The notes: generated by a model not told the origin, from the sequence alone. Counted from the stretch's first letter, positions 36,776 through 46,750 are shown. The stretch: DNA of 64,000 bases from Pedobacter petrophilus (GCF_009674725.1 NZ_WKKH01000007.1:62001-126000); one strand, 5' to 3'. Translations and numbers: made by a program.

Positions 36776-37375
36776 ATGAATAGATACCCGAATGAATCCG
36801 ATGAGTTGTTGCTTTCAATGTCAGCAAATGGAGACATATCGGCTTTTTCTGAACTTTATGACCGGTATTGGAAGGCTTTGCTTGCTAAGGCCTTTGCCAG
36901 GCTGAAAAACAAGGAGGACGCAGAAGAAGTAGTTCAGGAGTTGTTTATCAGCATCTGGCATCGCCGCCAGAAGATCCAATTGTTGTTTACCTTCAAAACT
37001 TACGTTTTTGCATCTTTAAGATATGAGATTCTTAGTTTTATTGCTAAACAAAAGCATAGAAGAAATGATATTTCGCTCGAAGGTTCAGAAAATTTTGACC
37101 TTTGGATACAAGATGAAGAATTTCATTCGCTTGAAATGAAAGAACTACAGTCGCAGATTAATGTCGTTATCGATAAATTGCCGGAAAAATGTCGTCTTAT
37201 ATTTAAAATGAGCCGAAACGAGGGTTTGAGTGCGAAAAATATAGCCTCAGAACTCAAAATATCCCATCGAACAGTCGAAACACAAATCAGTAAAGCCATT
37301 CGCGTGCTGAAAAGTTCATTTAAAGATTATAATTCCTATATATTATTGGTTTTTTTTGAATTTTTAAATAAATAA
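36776..37375 (+). CDS. ECF-type RNA polymerase sigma factor (second)
   Basis: 199 residues. Region 2 has SELYDRYWKALLAKAFARL and EEVVQELFISIWHRR; region 4 has LPEKCRLIFKMSRNEGLS and the HTH KNIASELKISHRTVETQISK. The C-terminal tail is hydrophobic (YILLVFFEFLNK). It heads a same-strand series: FecR, STN-SusC, SusD, ABC ATPase, GldFG-like permease and M16 protease. By family knowledge it should be released from the FecR protein when the cognate SusC is loaded and then transcribe at least susCD. The uncommon feature is what lies beyond SusD. Confidence 0.93.
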   Translation: MNRYPNESDELLLSMSANGDISAFSELYDRYWKALLAKAFARLKNKEDAEEVVQELFISIWHRRQKIQLLFTFKTYVFASLRYEILSFIAKQKHRRNDISLEGSENFDLWIQDEEFHSLEMKELQSQINVVIDKLPEKCRLIFKMSRNEGLSAKNIASELKISHRTVETQISKAIRVLKSSFKDYNSYILLVFFEFLNK

Positions 37376-37464
37376 CAGGGATTTTTGTTTTTTATTTTCA
37401 GTCAGCGTACGTGTTCGCTTCAAAATTACACGCTATTATAATAAATCAACCAAACCAATTCAAC

Positions 37465-38439
37465 ATGTCTGTTCCCGAACATATAAAATTCTTAATTCTA
37501 AAATGGAAAAAGAAGCAGCTGAATGAAGTTGAGCAAAAAGAGCTTGACGATTGGTATGATCAGCCGCTTCCAGAAAATTTAGAGATTGATGGAGATGAGC
37601 AAAACACCAAATTAAAAATGTTTAACAGTATTCAGTATACCCTGGGGATACGTGAAAAACGGAGTTTTTTCTTAAATCCGCTATGGGCAGGGGTTGCAGC
37701 GGCTATACTGATTGTTGCTGGAATTTCCCTTTATTTCATAAACAATAAACAAACAAAAGAAAATATGGCCACTGTACACCAGGTGGAAAGTAATGGAAGT
37801 ACAAAAAGAATTATCCTCCCCGATAGCAGTATTGTTTGGCTTAAAAAGAATAGCAAGCTATCTTTTCCGGAAGACTTTGCAAAGAACGAACGAGAAGTTG
37901 TTTTAAATGGAGAAGCATTTTTCGAAATCGCTCACAACAAACGTTGGCCATTCAAAATTAAGTCTGGAAGTTTCACCACCACCGTATTGGGAACGAGTTT
38001 CAACCTTCGGTCGGGAACGGGGAATAATGAATATGATATCGATGTTTTAACCGGGAAAGTTGAAGTTTCCAACAATCGTCAGGATGGTAGAAACGAAATA
38101 TACTTTGTTCAGGCAAATCAAAGCTTTAAAGCTTTGGTGGGTAAGGTAGAACAATTTAAGGAAGAGGGTAAAGGAGATAAAATCAAAACCCTTACTTCAG
38201 GTACGCAATATGATATGGCTTTCGATAAAGTCCCTTTTGAGGAAATTATGTTACGCTTCGAGCAAAAGTTCAATATAAAATTTGAAGGCTATACCGGTGA
38301 GTATAACGCTTGTGTGATTACTGCAGACTTAACTAATTTATCACTCAACAAATCTTTGCAGATTTTATGCAGCGCTATCAATGCAAACTATAAAATTGAT
38401 GATAACAAAATAAAACTAACAGGAGGGGGCTGTTTTTGA
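37465..38439 (+). CDS. FecR-family anti-sigma factor (second)
   Basis: 324 residues from the ATG at 37465 (MSVPEHIKFLILKWKKK), chosen over an upstream GTG at 37411 because the FecR N-terminal domain begins here. Membrane helix about 70-90 (WAGVAAAILIVAGISLYFI). The FecR domain has TKRIILPDSSIVWLKKNS, REVVLNGEAFFEIAHN and TVLGTSFNLRSG; the C-terminal DUF4974-like part contains VPFEEIMLRFEQKFNI and ITADLTNLSLNKSLQIL. It is only distantly like the first FecR in the window, so the two relays are probably separate. It begins 89 nt after the sigma gene and ends 98 nt before SusC. Confidence 0.93.
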   Translation: MSVPEHIKFLILKWKKKQLNEVEQKELDDWYDQPLPENLEIDGDEQNTKLKMFNSIQYTLGIREKRSFFLNPLWAGVAAAILIVAGISLYFINNKQTKENMATVHQVESNGSTKRIILPDSSIVWLKKNSKLSFPEDFAKNEREVVLNGEAFFEIAHNKRWPFKIKSGSFTTTVLGTSFNLRSGTGNNEYDIDVLTGKVEVSNNRQDGRNEIYFVQANQSFKALVGKVEQFKEEGKGDKIKTLTSGTQYDMAFDKVPFEEIMLRFEQKFNIKFEGYTGEYNACVITADLTNLSLNKSLQILCSAINANYKIDDNKIKLTGGGCF

Positions 38440-38537
38440 TGGTATAAATAACCCCAACCTGTCAGCTCAAACGCCAGTGCGACAACACTAACGATTTTGG
38501 CTTTTTTCTTACTTTCTCAAATAAACAAACCAAACAA

Positions 38538-41500
38538 ATGTACAAAAAATATTTGACATGGAAATTCCGTGTCCATATATTGCCAGTGAAACCTGCGATC
38601 GAACCATCGCAAAAAACCGGCAAATTTAAGCTGCCATCCCTGCTGCTTTTCACCTTGCTTTTATTGCAACTGCAATCTTTCGCACAATCCATTTCCGAAA
38701 AGAAAATCAGCATTGCATTTACTAATTATTCTTTAGAGCAGATTATTGCAGATTTAGAACTTCAAACTAAAGTTAAGTTTGTATACAATGAAGCCCTTAT
38801 CAATAAGGGAAAAAAAATAAACGGCAATTTTCAGACCGAAACCTTCTCTACTGTTTTAGAAAAAATACTGAGACAATATGAAATCAGTTACGAAATGGTC
38901 GATAATAAATTTGTCATCTTAAAAAGTAATCCCGCCAGGCAAAGCCAGCCTACATCCAATGCTAAAGCAGAAGGCGTTGCAGAAAGGGGCTTTTTACAAA
39001 GCGGTATTGTACTCGATGAGATAGGGAAACCACTTCCGGGCGTATCTGTGCACCTCAACAATGCAACCAATATTGCTTTTACAGATTCGAAGGGGATTTA
39101 CCAAATCGGGATACCCAACAGCGCAACCTTAATTTTATTCACCTATATCGGCTATAAGAATAAATCAGTTCTTGCCAGTAACGGCCAGCAAATTGTATCC
39201 AGGCTGGAGCCTGATCCCGGAAGATTGGATGAGGTAAATGTGATTGGATATGGAACGGCATCGAGACGGACCAGTACAGGTTCAGATATGGGCATAACTG
39301 CTAAAGAACTGGAAAGAACACCTGCTTCTAATCCGGCAGCGGCCTTGCAGGGTAGGGTAGCAGGGGTTTACATTACACAGGGAAACGGTTCTCCGGGAGC
39401 ACCAATGGTGTTTACCATTAGGGGTACCAATTCGATTGCAGGAAGAAACAATCCTTTATTTATAGTAGATGGCGTTCCTTATTTAGCTGAGGCGGTTAAT
39501 GCACAAACAGGCAATTCGCTTGATGCTGCGAATGGATCAACGAGTCCTTTAAATAGTATAAATCCTGCTGATATTGAAAGCATTAATATTCTAAAGGATG
39601 CTGATGCAACTGCCATTTATGGATCGAGAGGTGCAAATGGTGTCGTGCTCATCACCACGAAGAAGGGCAAAGCAGGTAAAACCACGCTTGATGGAATAGT
39701 TAAACATGGTGTTTCAGAAGTAAGTCACTTTGTGAATACCTTAAATGTACAAGATTACCTTGCAATCCGCCGCCAGGCTTATGTAAATACCGGAGTTAAT
39801 CCGATAGATGATTCTGCTTTCGATTTAACCCGTTGGGATCAGGGTGCGCAAACCGATTTTCAGAAATTGCTTATTGGCAATACGGCGAATATGACTGAAG
39901 CAAACCTTGCGCTTGGAGGTGGGGATGAGCGTACCAATTTTCGCATTAGCGGAACGCACTGGCGCCAGGGAAATGTGTTTACCAAAGATCAGGGATATAA
40001 GCGAACGGCTGCCAACCTCAATGTAGGCCACCTTAGCTTAGATCGGAAGTTTGAAGTGAACATTTCTGCCATCTACAGTGCAGAACAGAATAATATTTCT
40101 GTGCTCGACCTTACTTCCGCAGCTTATAATCTTCCGCCAAATTATCCATTATACAATCCTGATGGAAGCTTATACTGGAGTGGGGTTGCTTTCGGAATTC
40201 CGGTTAACCCGCTTGGGCAACTTCGTCAGCTACAGGATAATAAGACGAATACGCTCTTAACCAATATGGTGCTTAATTACCATATTCTGGAAGGTTTAAG
40301 CTTCAAAACGTCTTTGGGTTTTAGCAGGTCTGATATGGATCAATCCAGAATTAATCCCATGTCTTCGATGGATCCCGGGGTAAGTACCAATGAGTCCAGC
40401 AGTATGTTTGTAAATAATAATACTACCAATTACATCATAGAGCCACAATTAAATTATAACCGTAACATCTTAAAAGGCAAATTAACGACCATGATTGGCG
40501 GCACATGGCAATCGCAAAATTCTAATCAGCCTTATTATACGCTTGCAAGGGGTTTTGCTTCTGATGCTTTCCTGACAGATCTTGCCTCTGCCAATACGGT
40601 AAGCGTTTCAAGTAGTTCCAGCCAATACAAATATGCATCAGTATTTGCCAGGGTTAATTACAACTGGGAAAGTAAATATATAGTCAATCTGAATTTTAGA
40701 AGAGACGGATCATCTCGTTTCGGTCCGAACTCCCGTTACGGAAACTTTGGTTCGGTAGGTGCAGCATGGATTTTTACCGAGGAAAAATTTGCCAAGGAAT
40801 TATCGGTGCTAAGTTTTGGAAAACTAAGAGGAAGTTATGGAATTGTTGGAAGTGATCAAATTGGTGATTACCAATACCTGGATTCTTATGTTTCTGTGCC
40901 CTATCAATATAATGGAATCAATGGACTTACTCCGGTAAGGATTGCAAACGATGCCTACAGGTGGGAAGAGACAAAAAAACTAGAGGTAGCGATTGATCTG
41001 GGTTTTTTTAAAGACAGGATTTCCTTAACAGCCGCATACTATCGAAACGTAACCGGAAACCAACTGGTAAGCTTTCCTTTAAGTATCCAGGCAGGGTTTT
41101 CAAGTTATCAGGGAAATTTACCTGCAACTGTTGAAAATAAAGGATTGGAAATTACCCTTTCTTCACAGAACATCAAAAGTAAAGACTTCAGTTGGAGTAC
41201 AAACATCAATTTCTCTGTGAACAGCAATAAACTATTGTCTTTCCCTAATATAGAAAATACATCTTACTATTCCAGATATTTGGTAGGCAGGCCGTTAACG
41301 AGTAATCTGGTTTATCAATATACCGGAATGGACCCAACCACTGGTTTGCCTACCGTTGCAGATCTGAACGGGAACGGATCGATCAATGTTGGCTTTCTTG
41401 AAACGGGGAGAGGTGACAGGTATTTCGCTGGCAGTTCACAGCCAAAATTTTATGGCGGTGTATCAAATACATTATCTTATAAAGGGATAACTGTAGATTT

Positions 41501-41915
41501 TCTTTTCCAGTTTGTAAAACAAACAGCCCGAACCATATTGTCGGAATCTTTCTTTCCTCCCGGATTCATGAACAATGCTGCTTCCGGTCCTATTCTGGAA
41601 TACGTCAATTCCGGTCTGAGTAATCAACCGCAAATCACCAGTAACTTTGATAATGCTTATGATGCCTATAGCAATTACACTAGTTCGGATGCCATATATA
41701 AAGACGCCTCATTTATCAGGCTTAAAAATGCAAGTGTTTCTTATGATTTCAGGGGTAAATGGTTGAAAAGATTAAAGCTGCAGAATCTCAGATTTCAGTT
41801 GCAGGGGCAAAATCTTTTTACAATTACAAATTATGAAGGCTTTGATCCTGAATTCAGGGGATTAAACTTGCCACCGTTGAGAACGATAGTTGGTGTATTA
41901 CAATTTACCTTTTAA
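38538..41915 (+). CDS. SusC/RagA-type TonB-dependent transporter with STN domain (second)
   Basis: 1125 residues. A long basic N-terminus precedes the signal core (PSLLLFTLLLLQLQSFAQ). STN domain about 58-112 (SLEQIIADLELQTKVKFVYN), carboxypeptidase-regulatory domain about 152-230, plug from VNVIGYGTASRRTSTGSDMG with FTIRGTNSIAGRNNPLFIVDG and NILKDADATAIYGSRGANG, then the barrel ending LRTIVGVLQFTF. Placed after sigma/FecR and 5 nt before SusD. Because the operon continues with a protease and ABC exporter rather than glycoside hydrolases, the substrate may be a peptide or glycopeptide, as in RagAB (inference from context, not from the barrel sequence). Confidence 0.95.
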   Translation: MYKKYLTWKFRVHILPVKPAIEPSQKTGKFKLPSLLLFTLLLLQLQSFAQSISEKKISIAFTNYSLEQIIADLELQTKVKFVYNEALINKGKKINGNFQTETFSTVLEKILRQYEISYEMVDNKFVILKSNPARQSQPTSNAKAEGVAERGFLQSGIVLDEIGKPLPGVSVHLNNATNIAFTDSKGIYQIGIPNSATLILFTYIGYKNKSVLASNGQQIVSRLEPDPGRLDEVNVIGYGTASRRTSTGSDMGITAKELERTPASNPAAALQGRVAGVYITQGNGSPGAPMVFTIRGTNSIAGRNNPLFIVDGVPYLAEAVNAQTGNSLDAANGSTSPLNSINPADIESINILKDADATAIYGSRGANGVVLITTKKGKAGKTTLDGIVKHGVSEVSHFVNTLNVQDYLAIRRQAYVNTGVNPIDDSAFDLTRWDQGAQTDFQKLLIGNTANMTEANLALGGGDERTNFRISGTHWRQGNVFTKDQGYKRTAANLNVGHLSLDRKFEVNISAIYSAEQNNISVLDLTSAAYNLPPNYPLYNPDGSLYWSGVAFGIPVNPLGQLRQLQDNKTNTLLTNMVLNYHILEGLSFKTSLGFSRSDMDQSRINPMSSMDPGVSTNESSSMFVNNNTTNYIIEPQLNYNRNILKGKLTTMIGGTWQSQNSNQPYYTLARGFASDAFLTDLASANTVSVSSSSSQYKYASVFARVNYNWESKYIVNLNFRRDGSSRFGPNSRYGNFGSVGAAWIFTEEKFAKELSVLSFGKLRGSYGIVGSDQIGDYQYLDSYVSVPYQYNGINGLTPVRIANDAYRWEETKKLEVAIDLGFFKDRISLTAAYYRNVTGNQLVSFPLSIQAGFSSYQGNLPATVENKGLEITLSSQNIKSKDFSWSTNINFSVNSNKLLSFPNIENTSYYSRYLVGRPLTSNLVYQYTGMDPTTGLPTVADLNGNGSINVGFLETGRGDRYFAGSSQPKFYGGVSNTLSYKGITVDFLFQFVKQTARTILSESFFPPGFMNNAASGPILEYVNSGLSNQPQITSNFDNAYDAYSNYTSSDAIYKDASFIRLKNASVSYDFRGKWLKRLKLQNLRFQLQGQNLFTITNYEGFDPEFRGLNLPPLRTIVGVLQFTF

Positions 41916-41920
41916 ACAGA

Positions 41921-43336
41921 ATGACCATGAACAATAAATTCTTTACTATAGCGCTAATTGCGGTGATGGTGTTTACAAGTACAAGCTGTAAAAAGTTATT
42001 AAACATTGATCCACCTAGCAATGAACGTCCTTCTTCGGTTGTTTTTGGATCTTCGGAAACAGCAATGGCTGCATTATCAGGTGCCTATTCGGGCATGACA
42101 CAGTCGCAGACTTATAGCTTAAACCTCACCCTGATCAATGCGCTTGCCGCAGATGAAATGGTTTCCTTATCCGGAGCGACAAGATATAATGTACTTCAAA
42201 ACAATACTTATGAAGCACAAACAAGCAGTTTAATATCCGATATCTGGGCGGATAGCTATACCAGCATCTATCAATTCAATAGTATTATTGCCGGATTAAA
42301 TAATAACACTGTAGTACCCCAAACTTTGGCTAAACAAATTACCGGAGAAGCTTTAGCCATGCGGGCATATTGTTACATGCAACTGGCAAATCTTTTCGGA
42401 GATGTTCCGCTTGTACTTTCAACTGATATAACTGAAACCGCCTTACTTCCGAAAACACCTTTCGCAGCCGTATACGCGCAGATTATTCTGGACCTTAGGG
42501 CAGCAAAAGCCAATTTAGCAGAGGCCTATGTAACCAACGGATTATCAGGGAGCAGACTTCAGGTGAATAAAAGTGCAGCCAGCGCATTACTTGCAAAAGC
42601 ATATCTGCAAGTAGGTAACTGGCAAAATGCCGTTACAAATGCCAGTGAAGTGATTGATCGCACTGATTTATATACTTTGTTGCCTGGCAATCAGCTTGGT
42701 AATGTATTTTTAGTAAACTCACGCGAAGCAATTTTACAGCTCGGCTCGGCGTTAAGTGCCACTTCAGGCTACACCAATGAGGGACAGGAATTTGTGAGCA
42801 GTCCGTCTTCTTTTTCAGTAAGGTTTAGCCTGACTCCAGCTTTGCTCCGTGCTTTTGAACCAGGAGACTTAAGGCGAACCGCATGGATTAAGGAGGTAAC
42901 ACTTAATGGTGTAACGGCGCAACAGCCTTTCAAATACCAAAATTACAATTTTGATTCGGCCACTCAGTCAACGCGAACAGAGGCGCCGACTGTTTTACGC
43001 CTGGCAGAAATGTATTTGCTGAGAGCAGAAGCAAATGTTGCTCTTGGAAATAATGCGAACGCAATAGCGGATTTAAACACTATTCGGTTGAGAGCGGGTA
43101 TTTCTCCATTACCAGCTGGATCAGACTTAGCAGATGCAGTAGTAAAGGAGCGAAGGATAGAATTTTTTTGCGAGCGTGGCGACCGTTGGCTCAGCTTAAG
43201 AAGATCACGTACAATTGATGCTGTGATGGCCTTAGCAAAGCCCGGAACCTGGCGAAGTTTTGCGCAGTTGTATCCAATCCCTCAAACAGCTATTGATGCG
43301 AATCCAAATTTAACCCAAAATCAGGGCTACAGATAA
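41921..43336 (+). CDS. SusD/RagB-family lipoprotein, partner of the 38538 SusC
   Basis: 471 residues, or 469 from the second ATG at 41927. Lipobox TSTSC then KKLLNIDPPSNERPSSVVF. SusD landmarks: ITGEALAMRAYCYMQLANLFGDVPL (near residues 138-165), LRLAEMYLLRAEANVALG, AVVKERRIEFFCERGDRW and the end LYPIPQTAIDANPNLTQNQGYR. It is shorter than the other SusD proteins here, closer to RagB-like peptide-binding members in length, which is weak support for a peptide ligand. It lies 5 nt after SusC and 52 nt before the ABC ATPase gene. Confidence 0.93.
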   Translation: MTMNNKFFTIALIAVMVFTSTSCKKLLNIDPPSNERPSSVVFGSSETAMAALSGAYSGMTQSQTYSLNLTLINALAADEMVSLSGATRYNVLQNNTYEAQTSSLISDIWADSYTSIYQFNSIIAGLNNNTVVPQTLAKQITGEALAMRAYCYMQLANLFGDVPLVLSTDITETALLPKTPFAAVYAQIILDLRAAKANLAEAYVTNGLSGSRLQVNKSAASALLAKAYLQVGNWQNAVTNASEVIDRTDLYTLLPGNQLGNVFLVNSREAILQLGSALSATSGYTNEGQEFVSSPSSFSVRFSLTPALLRAFEPGDLRRTAWIKEVTLNGVTAQQPFKYQNYNFDSATQSTRTEAPTVLRLAEMYLLRAEANVALGNNANAIADLNTIRLRAGISPLPAGSDLADAVVKERRIEFFCERGDRWLSLRRSRTIDAVMALAKPGTWRSFAQLYPIPQTAIDANPNLTQNQGYR

Positions 43337-43388
43337 TTTACAAGTTTCGGTATTCTTTGCAGGCCAATGAAACAAAACCACAAATTTA

Positions 43389-44318
43389 ATGGAAAACAAT
43401 ATTGTAAAGATTAATAATCTTTCGCACCGCTATGGCGCATCCTGGGCGATAGAAGATATCAATTTAGAAATCAGTGAGCTGGGTGTATTTGGTTTGCTGG
43501 GATCAAATGGTGCGGGGAAGTCTACTACCATGAATATCATGTGCGGGGTGCTGAATCAGACCCGGGGCTTAGTGAAAATAGGAGGGTATAACATGCAGGA
43601 TGATCCCATATCGGCAAAGAAGCTGATCGGGTTTTTGCCTCAGAACGCCCCGCTTCATATGGAGCTTACCGTTCATGAATATCTTACGCAGTGTGCACAT
43701 TTAAGGCTTATAGATAAAAAAGATGTGCCTTCTTCAGTTGATAAAGCGATGGCAAAATGTGGAGTCGCGCATTTTCGTAATCGTTTAATATCGAATCTTT
43801 CAGGAGGATACAAGCAGCGGGTGGGCATTGCACAGGCGATTATTCATGAACCAAAACTTGTGGTGCTGGATGAACCCACCAACGGATTAGATCCAAATCA
43901 AATTTTTGAGGTCCGAAAGTTGATCAGGGAAGTTGGAGAAGAAAAATGCGTGATCTTTTCTTCGCATATCCTTTCTGAAATTCAGGCAACCTGTAGTCAG
44001 ATTAAAATGATTGATAATGGGAAAATGGTATTTTCTGACACCATGGATGCATTCAATAACTACATTCAGCCGGATAGTTTAGTCATGACGCTTTTAAATC
44101 CTCCGGCAATCAGCACGCTTCAAAATTTTGATGGGGTACAAAGTGTTGTGGCCATCAGTAGCACCCGTTTCAGAATCCATTTTGCCGATGTGCAAAGCAT
44201 AACCGAACGTTTAATTCGGGCAAGTGTAGAATATGGCTGGCGGATGTCTGAAATTTCGCTTGAAAAAAGTTCACTGGATCAGATTTTTGCCCAACTGTCC
44301 AATCAGAAATCATCATAA
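43389..44318 (+). CDS. GldA-like ABC transporter ATP-binding protein
   Basis: 309 residues. Walker A GSNGAGKS (about 38-45), Q-loop in IGFLPQNAPLHMELTVHEYL, signature LSGGYKQRVG (about 137-146), Walker B LVVLDEPTNGLDP and switch His in IFSSHILSE. The C-terminal 80 residues form the regulatory extension found in GldA/CcmA-type subunits. In Flavobacterium GldA works with GldF and GldG; the next gene encodes a GldF-GldG fusion, so the pair forms one transporter. Placement after SusCD and before a zinc protease points to a role other than gliding; the name GldA is used for resemblance only. Confidence 0.9.
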   Translation: MENNIVKINNLSHRYGASWAIEDINLEISELGVFGLLGSNGAGKSTTMNIMCGVLNQTRGLVKIGGYNMQDDPISAKKLIGFLPQNAPLHMELTVHEYLTQCAHLRLIDKKDVPSSVDKAMAKCGVAHFRNRLISNLSGGYKQRVGIAQAIIHEPKLVVLDEPTNGLDPNQIFEVRKLIREVGEEKCVIFSSHILSEIQATCSQIKMIDNGKMVFSDTMDAFNNYIQPDSLVMTLLNPPAISTLQNFDGVQSVVAISSTRFRIHFADVQSITERLIRASVEYGWRMSEISLEKSSLDQIFAQLSNQKSS

Positions 44319-44326
44319 GAAAAACA

Positions 44327-44377
44327 TTGTACCTGCTGTGACTTTACTTCATGAAGTACGGGCGGCAGTTTGTACAA
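44327..44377 (+). repeat. Nested inverted repeats between the ABC ATPase and permease genes
   Basis: TTGTAC (44327-44332) pairs with GTACAA (44372-44377), with CTGC / GCAG as a second interrupted stem inside, and a palindrome ACTTCATGAAGT in the centre. It fills most of the 76-nt gap. A transcript stem-loop that tunes or protects the mRNA is possible; there is no T-tract. Confidence 0.4.
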
Positions 44378-44394
44378 AGATAATTTGAAATAAA

Positions 44395-46683
44395 ATGAAA
44401 AATATATTAAGGATTGCGAAGATAGAACTTAGCTTGCTATTTTATTCTCCTGTAGCCTGGATAGTTCTGCTTGTTTTCATCTTCCAGACGGGTTGGCTAT
44501 ATGCTTCCATGCTGGAGCGCATGGAACAGGCACAACAAATGGGACAGCAGGCAACTGATCTGACCAATATCATCTTTGCGGGTTTCCGGTCACTATTTCC
44601 TCAGGTGCAGGAATACCTGTATCTATATATTCCTTTACTTACCATGGGACTGATTAGCCGGGAAACCCACAGCGGGTCAATCAAGCTATTGTATTCTTCA
44701 CCCATCAGAATGGTTGACATTGTTGGAGGAAAGTACCTGGCAATGATTATCTATTGCCTGATGCTGATGGGTTGTTTGCTTCTGTTAGGCGCAATTACCA
44801 TGTTTACAGTTGAAAATGCAGATTTTTTATTCATTCTCTCGGGAATCATCGGGCTTTACCTGTTAATTTGTGCTTACTCTGCCATTGGTTTATTTATGTC
44901 TAGCCTTACCAGTTATCAGGTTGTGGCTGCCATTAGCACCCTTGTTGTTCTGGCAATGCTTAACTTCGTAGGCACCTTGTGGCAAGATATCAACTTTGTC
45001 AGGGATATCACTTACTTTTTGTCTATTAACGGAAGGGCAGAGGAATCGATTAATGGCCTGCTGTCTACCAATGATGTTTTTTATTTCCTGATCGTTATCG
45101 TGTTGTTTTTGGGTCTAACCTTATTAAAACTCCAGTTTGAGCGGCGAACGGTAAGTCTTTCAGCTAAAATGTTGAAGTATACCTTACTGGTAGTGAGTAT
45201 GCTTTTATTGGGCTATTTAAGTTCCCGGCCTCAGCTCATTGCTTATGCTGATATGACGGCTAACCATCGCCGCACACTGACCCTGGAAAGTAGAAAGATA
45301 ATTGCAAAGTTTGACGAGCCCGTTTCCATAACTACCTATGTAAACTTACTTGATGAAAACTATTACATGGGCCTTCCATCTTATCTAAACGCTGATAAGA
45401 AGAACTTCGACATGTATTTTCGTTATATGCCGTATATGCGTATGGATTATGTGCTTTATTGGGATCATTCCACAAATGAGCGGCTATATCAGGAAAATCC
45501 TGGCTTGAGCGATGAGCAATTAGCAAGAAAGGTTGCGAAGGCAAGTGATTTAGATTTTGAAACATTGCTTCGTCCGGAACAGATTGCTAAACGAATAGAT
45601 CTTAAGCCAGAACGAAATAGAGTTGTCCGGGTGGTTGCTTATAAAGGAAAAAGCACCATGCTGAGAATCTTTGATGATTTATTCAAGACTCCATCTGAAA
45701 AAGAGATTTCTGCCGCACTGAAACGCCTGATTGTTAACCCGCCGCGGGTTGGCTTTTCAACAGGTCATCGCGAGCGAGACATTACCCGTTCCGGCGATCG
45801 TGACTACCAGGTTTCAACCAATGAAATTGCTTTTCGTTATTCACTCATTAATCAGGGCTTTGATGTGAAGCAAGTTAGTTTAGAAGATACTGCACTAATT
45901 AAACATGTTGACATTCTCGTATTGGCTGATGCCATCACCTCTTTAAATCCCAAAGAAATTAAAAATCTAACCAATTACATTGCTGCAGGTGGAAATATGC
46001 TTATCGCTGTTGAGCCAGGCAGTGCGGTGATTTCTAATCCGGTTCTTGCCTTGCTGAATACAAAACTTGCCCCTGGTATGCTCGTTCAGAAAAGTAAAAA
46101 CTTTGATCCGTCATTTATATTGGGCGGGTTAGCGATAAAGAACTGGACCAAACTAGTTAAAAATAGCAGTTTTGTGAATAAAGATACTGCATTCGTGACT
46201 ACACCAACGGCAGCCGTACTGGAGCAACTGCCGGGTAATCGTTTTGAAAATCTGCCTGTTCTGGTTACCCAGGCCGCAGATACCTGGCAGATTGATGGTT
46301 TAGCCGCAGACAAGACGAGTGAGTTAGTAGATCTACGAAAAAACGAGAATAAGAAATCTTTTCCTATTGCGTACGCATTGCGCCGTAAACAGTCTGGAAC
46401 AGAACAACGCATGTTTATTATTGGGGATGCAGACTTTATGAGTAATGCGGAGATGGTGAGGACAAACCCTCGTGCCATTAATTTTACTTTCGTAACAGAA
46501 CTCTTGGGATGGTTTAGCAAGGGGCAGTTTCCTATTGATACCACCCGTCCTCAACCAGTTGATAATCATATATTGGTGAGTGATGAGGAGATTAAATGGA
46601 TAAAATGGGCCATGCTGGCTATTTTACCCGGGCTTATTGCCGTGTCTGTTTCCTTGATGCTGATATCCAGAAAGAGAAGGTAG
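44395..46683 (+). CDS. GldF-GldG fusion: ABC-2 permease joined to an auxiliary periplasmic domain
   Basis: 762 residues. The first about 245 residues form an ABC-2 permease with six helices (VAWIVLLVFIFQTGWLY, LIPLL-type segments, GKYLAMIIYCLMLMGCLLLL) as in GldF. A seventh helix near 260-275 leads to a long soluble region (about 280-640) of the ABC_transp_aux type found in GldG, including IVNPPRVGFSTGHRERDI and VDILVLADAITSLNPKEI; a last helix near 738-757 precedes SRKRR. In Flavobacterium GldF and GldG are two proteins of about 240 and 560 residues, so this matches their fusion. Neighbours: GldA-like ATPase upstream and M16 protease 67 nt downstream. Substrate unknown. Confidence 0.88.
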   Translation: MKNILRIAKIELSLLFYSPVAWIVLLVFIFQTGWLYASMLERMEQAQQMGQQATDLTNIIFAGFRSLFPQVQEYLYLYIPLLTMGLISRETHSGSIKLLYSSPIRMVDIVGGKYLAMIIYCLMLMGCLLLLGAITMFTVENADFLFILSGIIGLYLLICAYSAIGLFMSSLTSYQVVAAISTLVVLAMLNFVGTLWQDINFVRDITYFLSINGRAEESINGLLSTNDVFYFLIVIVLFLGLTLLKLQFERRTVSLSAKMLKYTLLVVSMLLLGYLSSRPQLIAYADMTANHRRTLTLESRKIIAKFDEPVSITTYVNLLDENYYMGLPSYLNADKKNFDMYFRYMPYMRMDYVLYWDHSTNERLYQENPGLSDEQLARKVAKASDLDFETLLRPEQIAKRIDLKPERNRVVRVVAYKGKSTMLRIFDDLFKTPSEKEISAALKRLIVNPPRVGFSTGHRERDITRSGDRDYQVSTNEIAFRYSLINQGFDVKQVSLEDTALIKHVDILVLADAITSLNPKEIKNLTNYIAAGGNMLIAVEPGSAVISNPVLALLNTKLAPGMLVQKSKNFDPSFILGGLAIKNWTKLVKNSSFVNKDTAFVTTPTAAVLEQLPGNRFENLPVLVTQAADTWQIDGLAADKTSELVDLRKNENKKSFPIAYALRRKQSGTEQRMFIIGDADFMSNAEMVRTNPRAINFTFVTELLGWFSKGQFPIDTTRPQPVDNHILVSDEEIKWIKWAMLAILPGLIAVSVSLMLISRKRR

Positions 46684-46692
46684 GTGAATTTC

Positions 46693-46719
46693 CTGATCAA
46701 GCGATAGCTTGTAGATCAG
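46693..46719 (+). repeat. Hairpin between the permease and protease genes
   Basis: CTGATC (46693-46698) pairs with GATCAG (46714-46719), and AAGC with GCTT inside, leaving a GATA loop and a 3-nt bulge. It has no T-tract, so read-through into the M16 gene is likely; it may adjust relative expression. Confidence 0.35.
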
Positions 46720-46750
46720 AAATGGATGCTAACATAAAATATAAAGATTA

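Noticed and set aside
37411..37464. GTG start for the second FecR gene
   Set aside because: Adds 18 residues before the conserved N-terminal domain; the ATG at 37465 fits the family better.
43389..46683. True gliding-motility genes gldA, gldF, gldG
   Set aside because: The families match but the permease is a fusion, the context is SusCD plus protease, and no other gliding genes are present; gene symbols were therefore not assigned.
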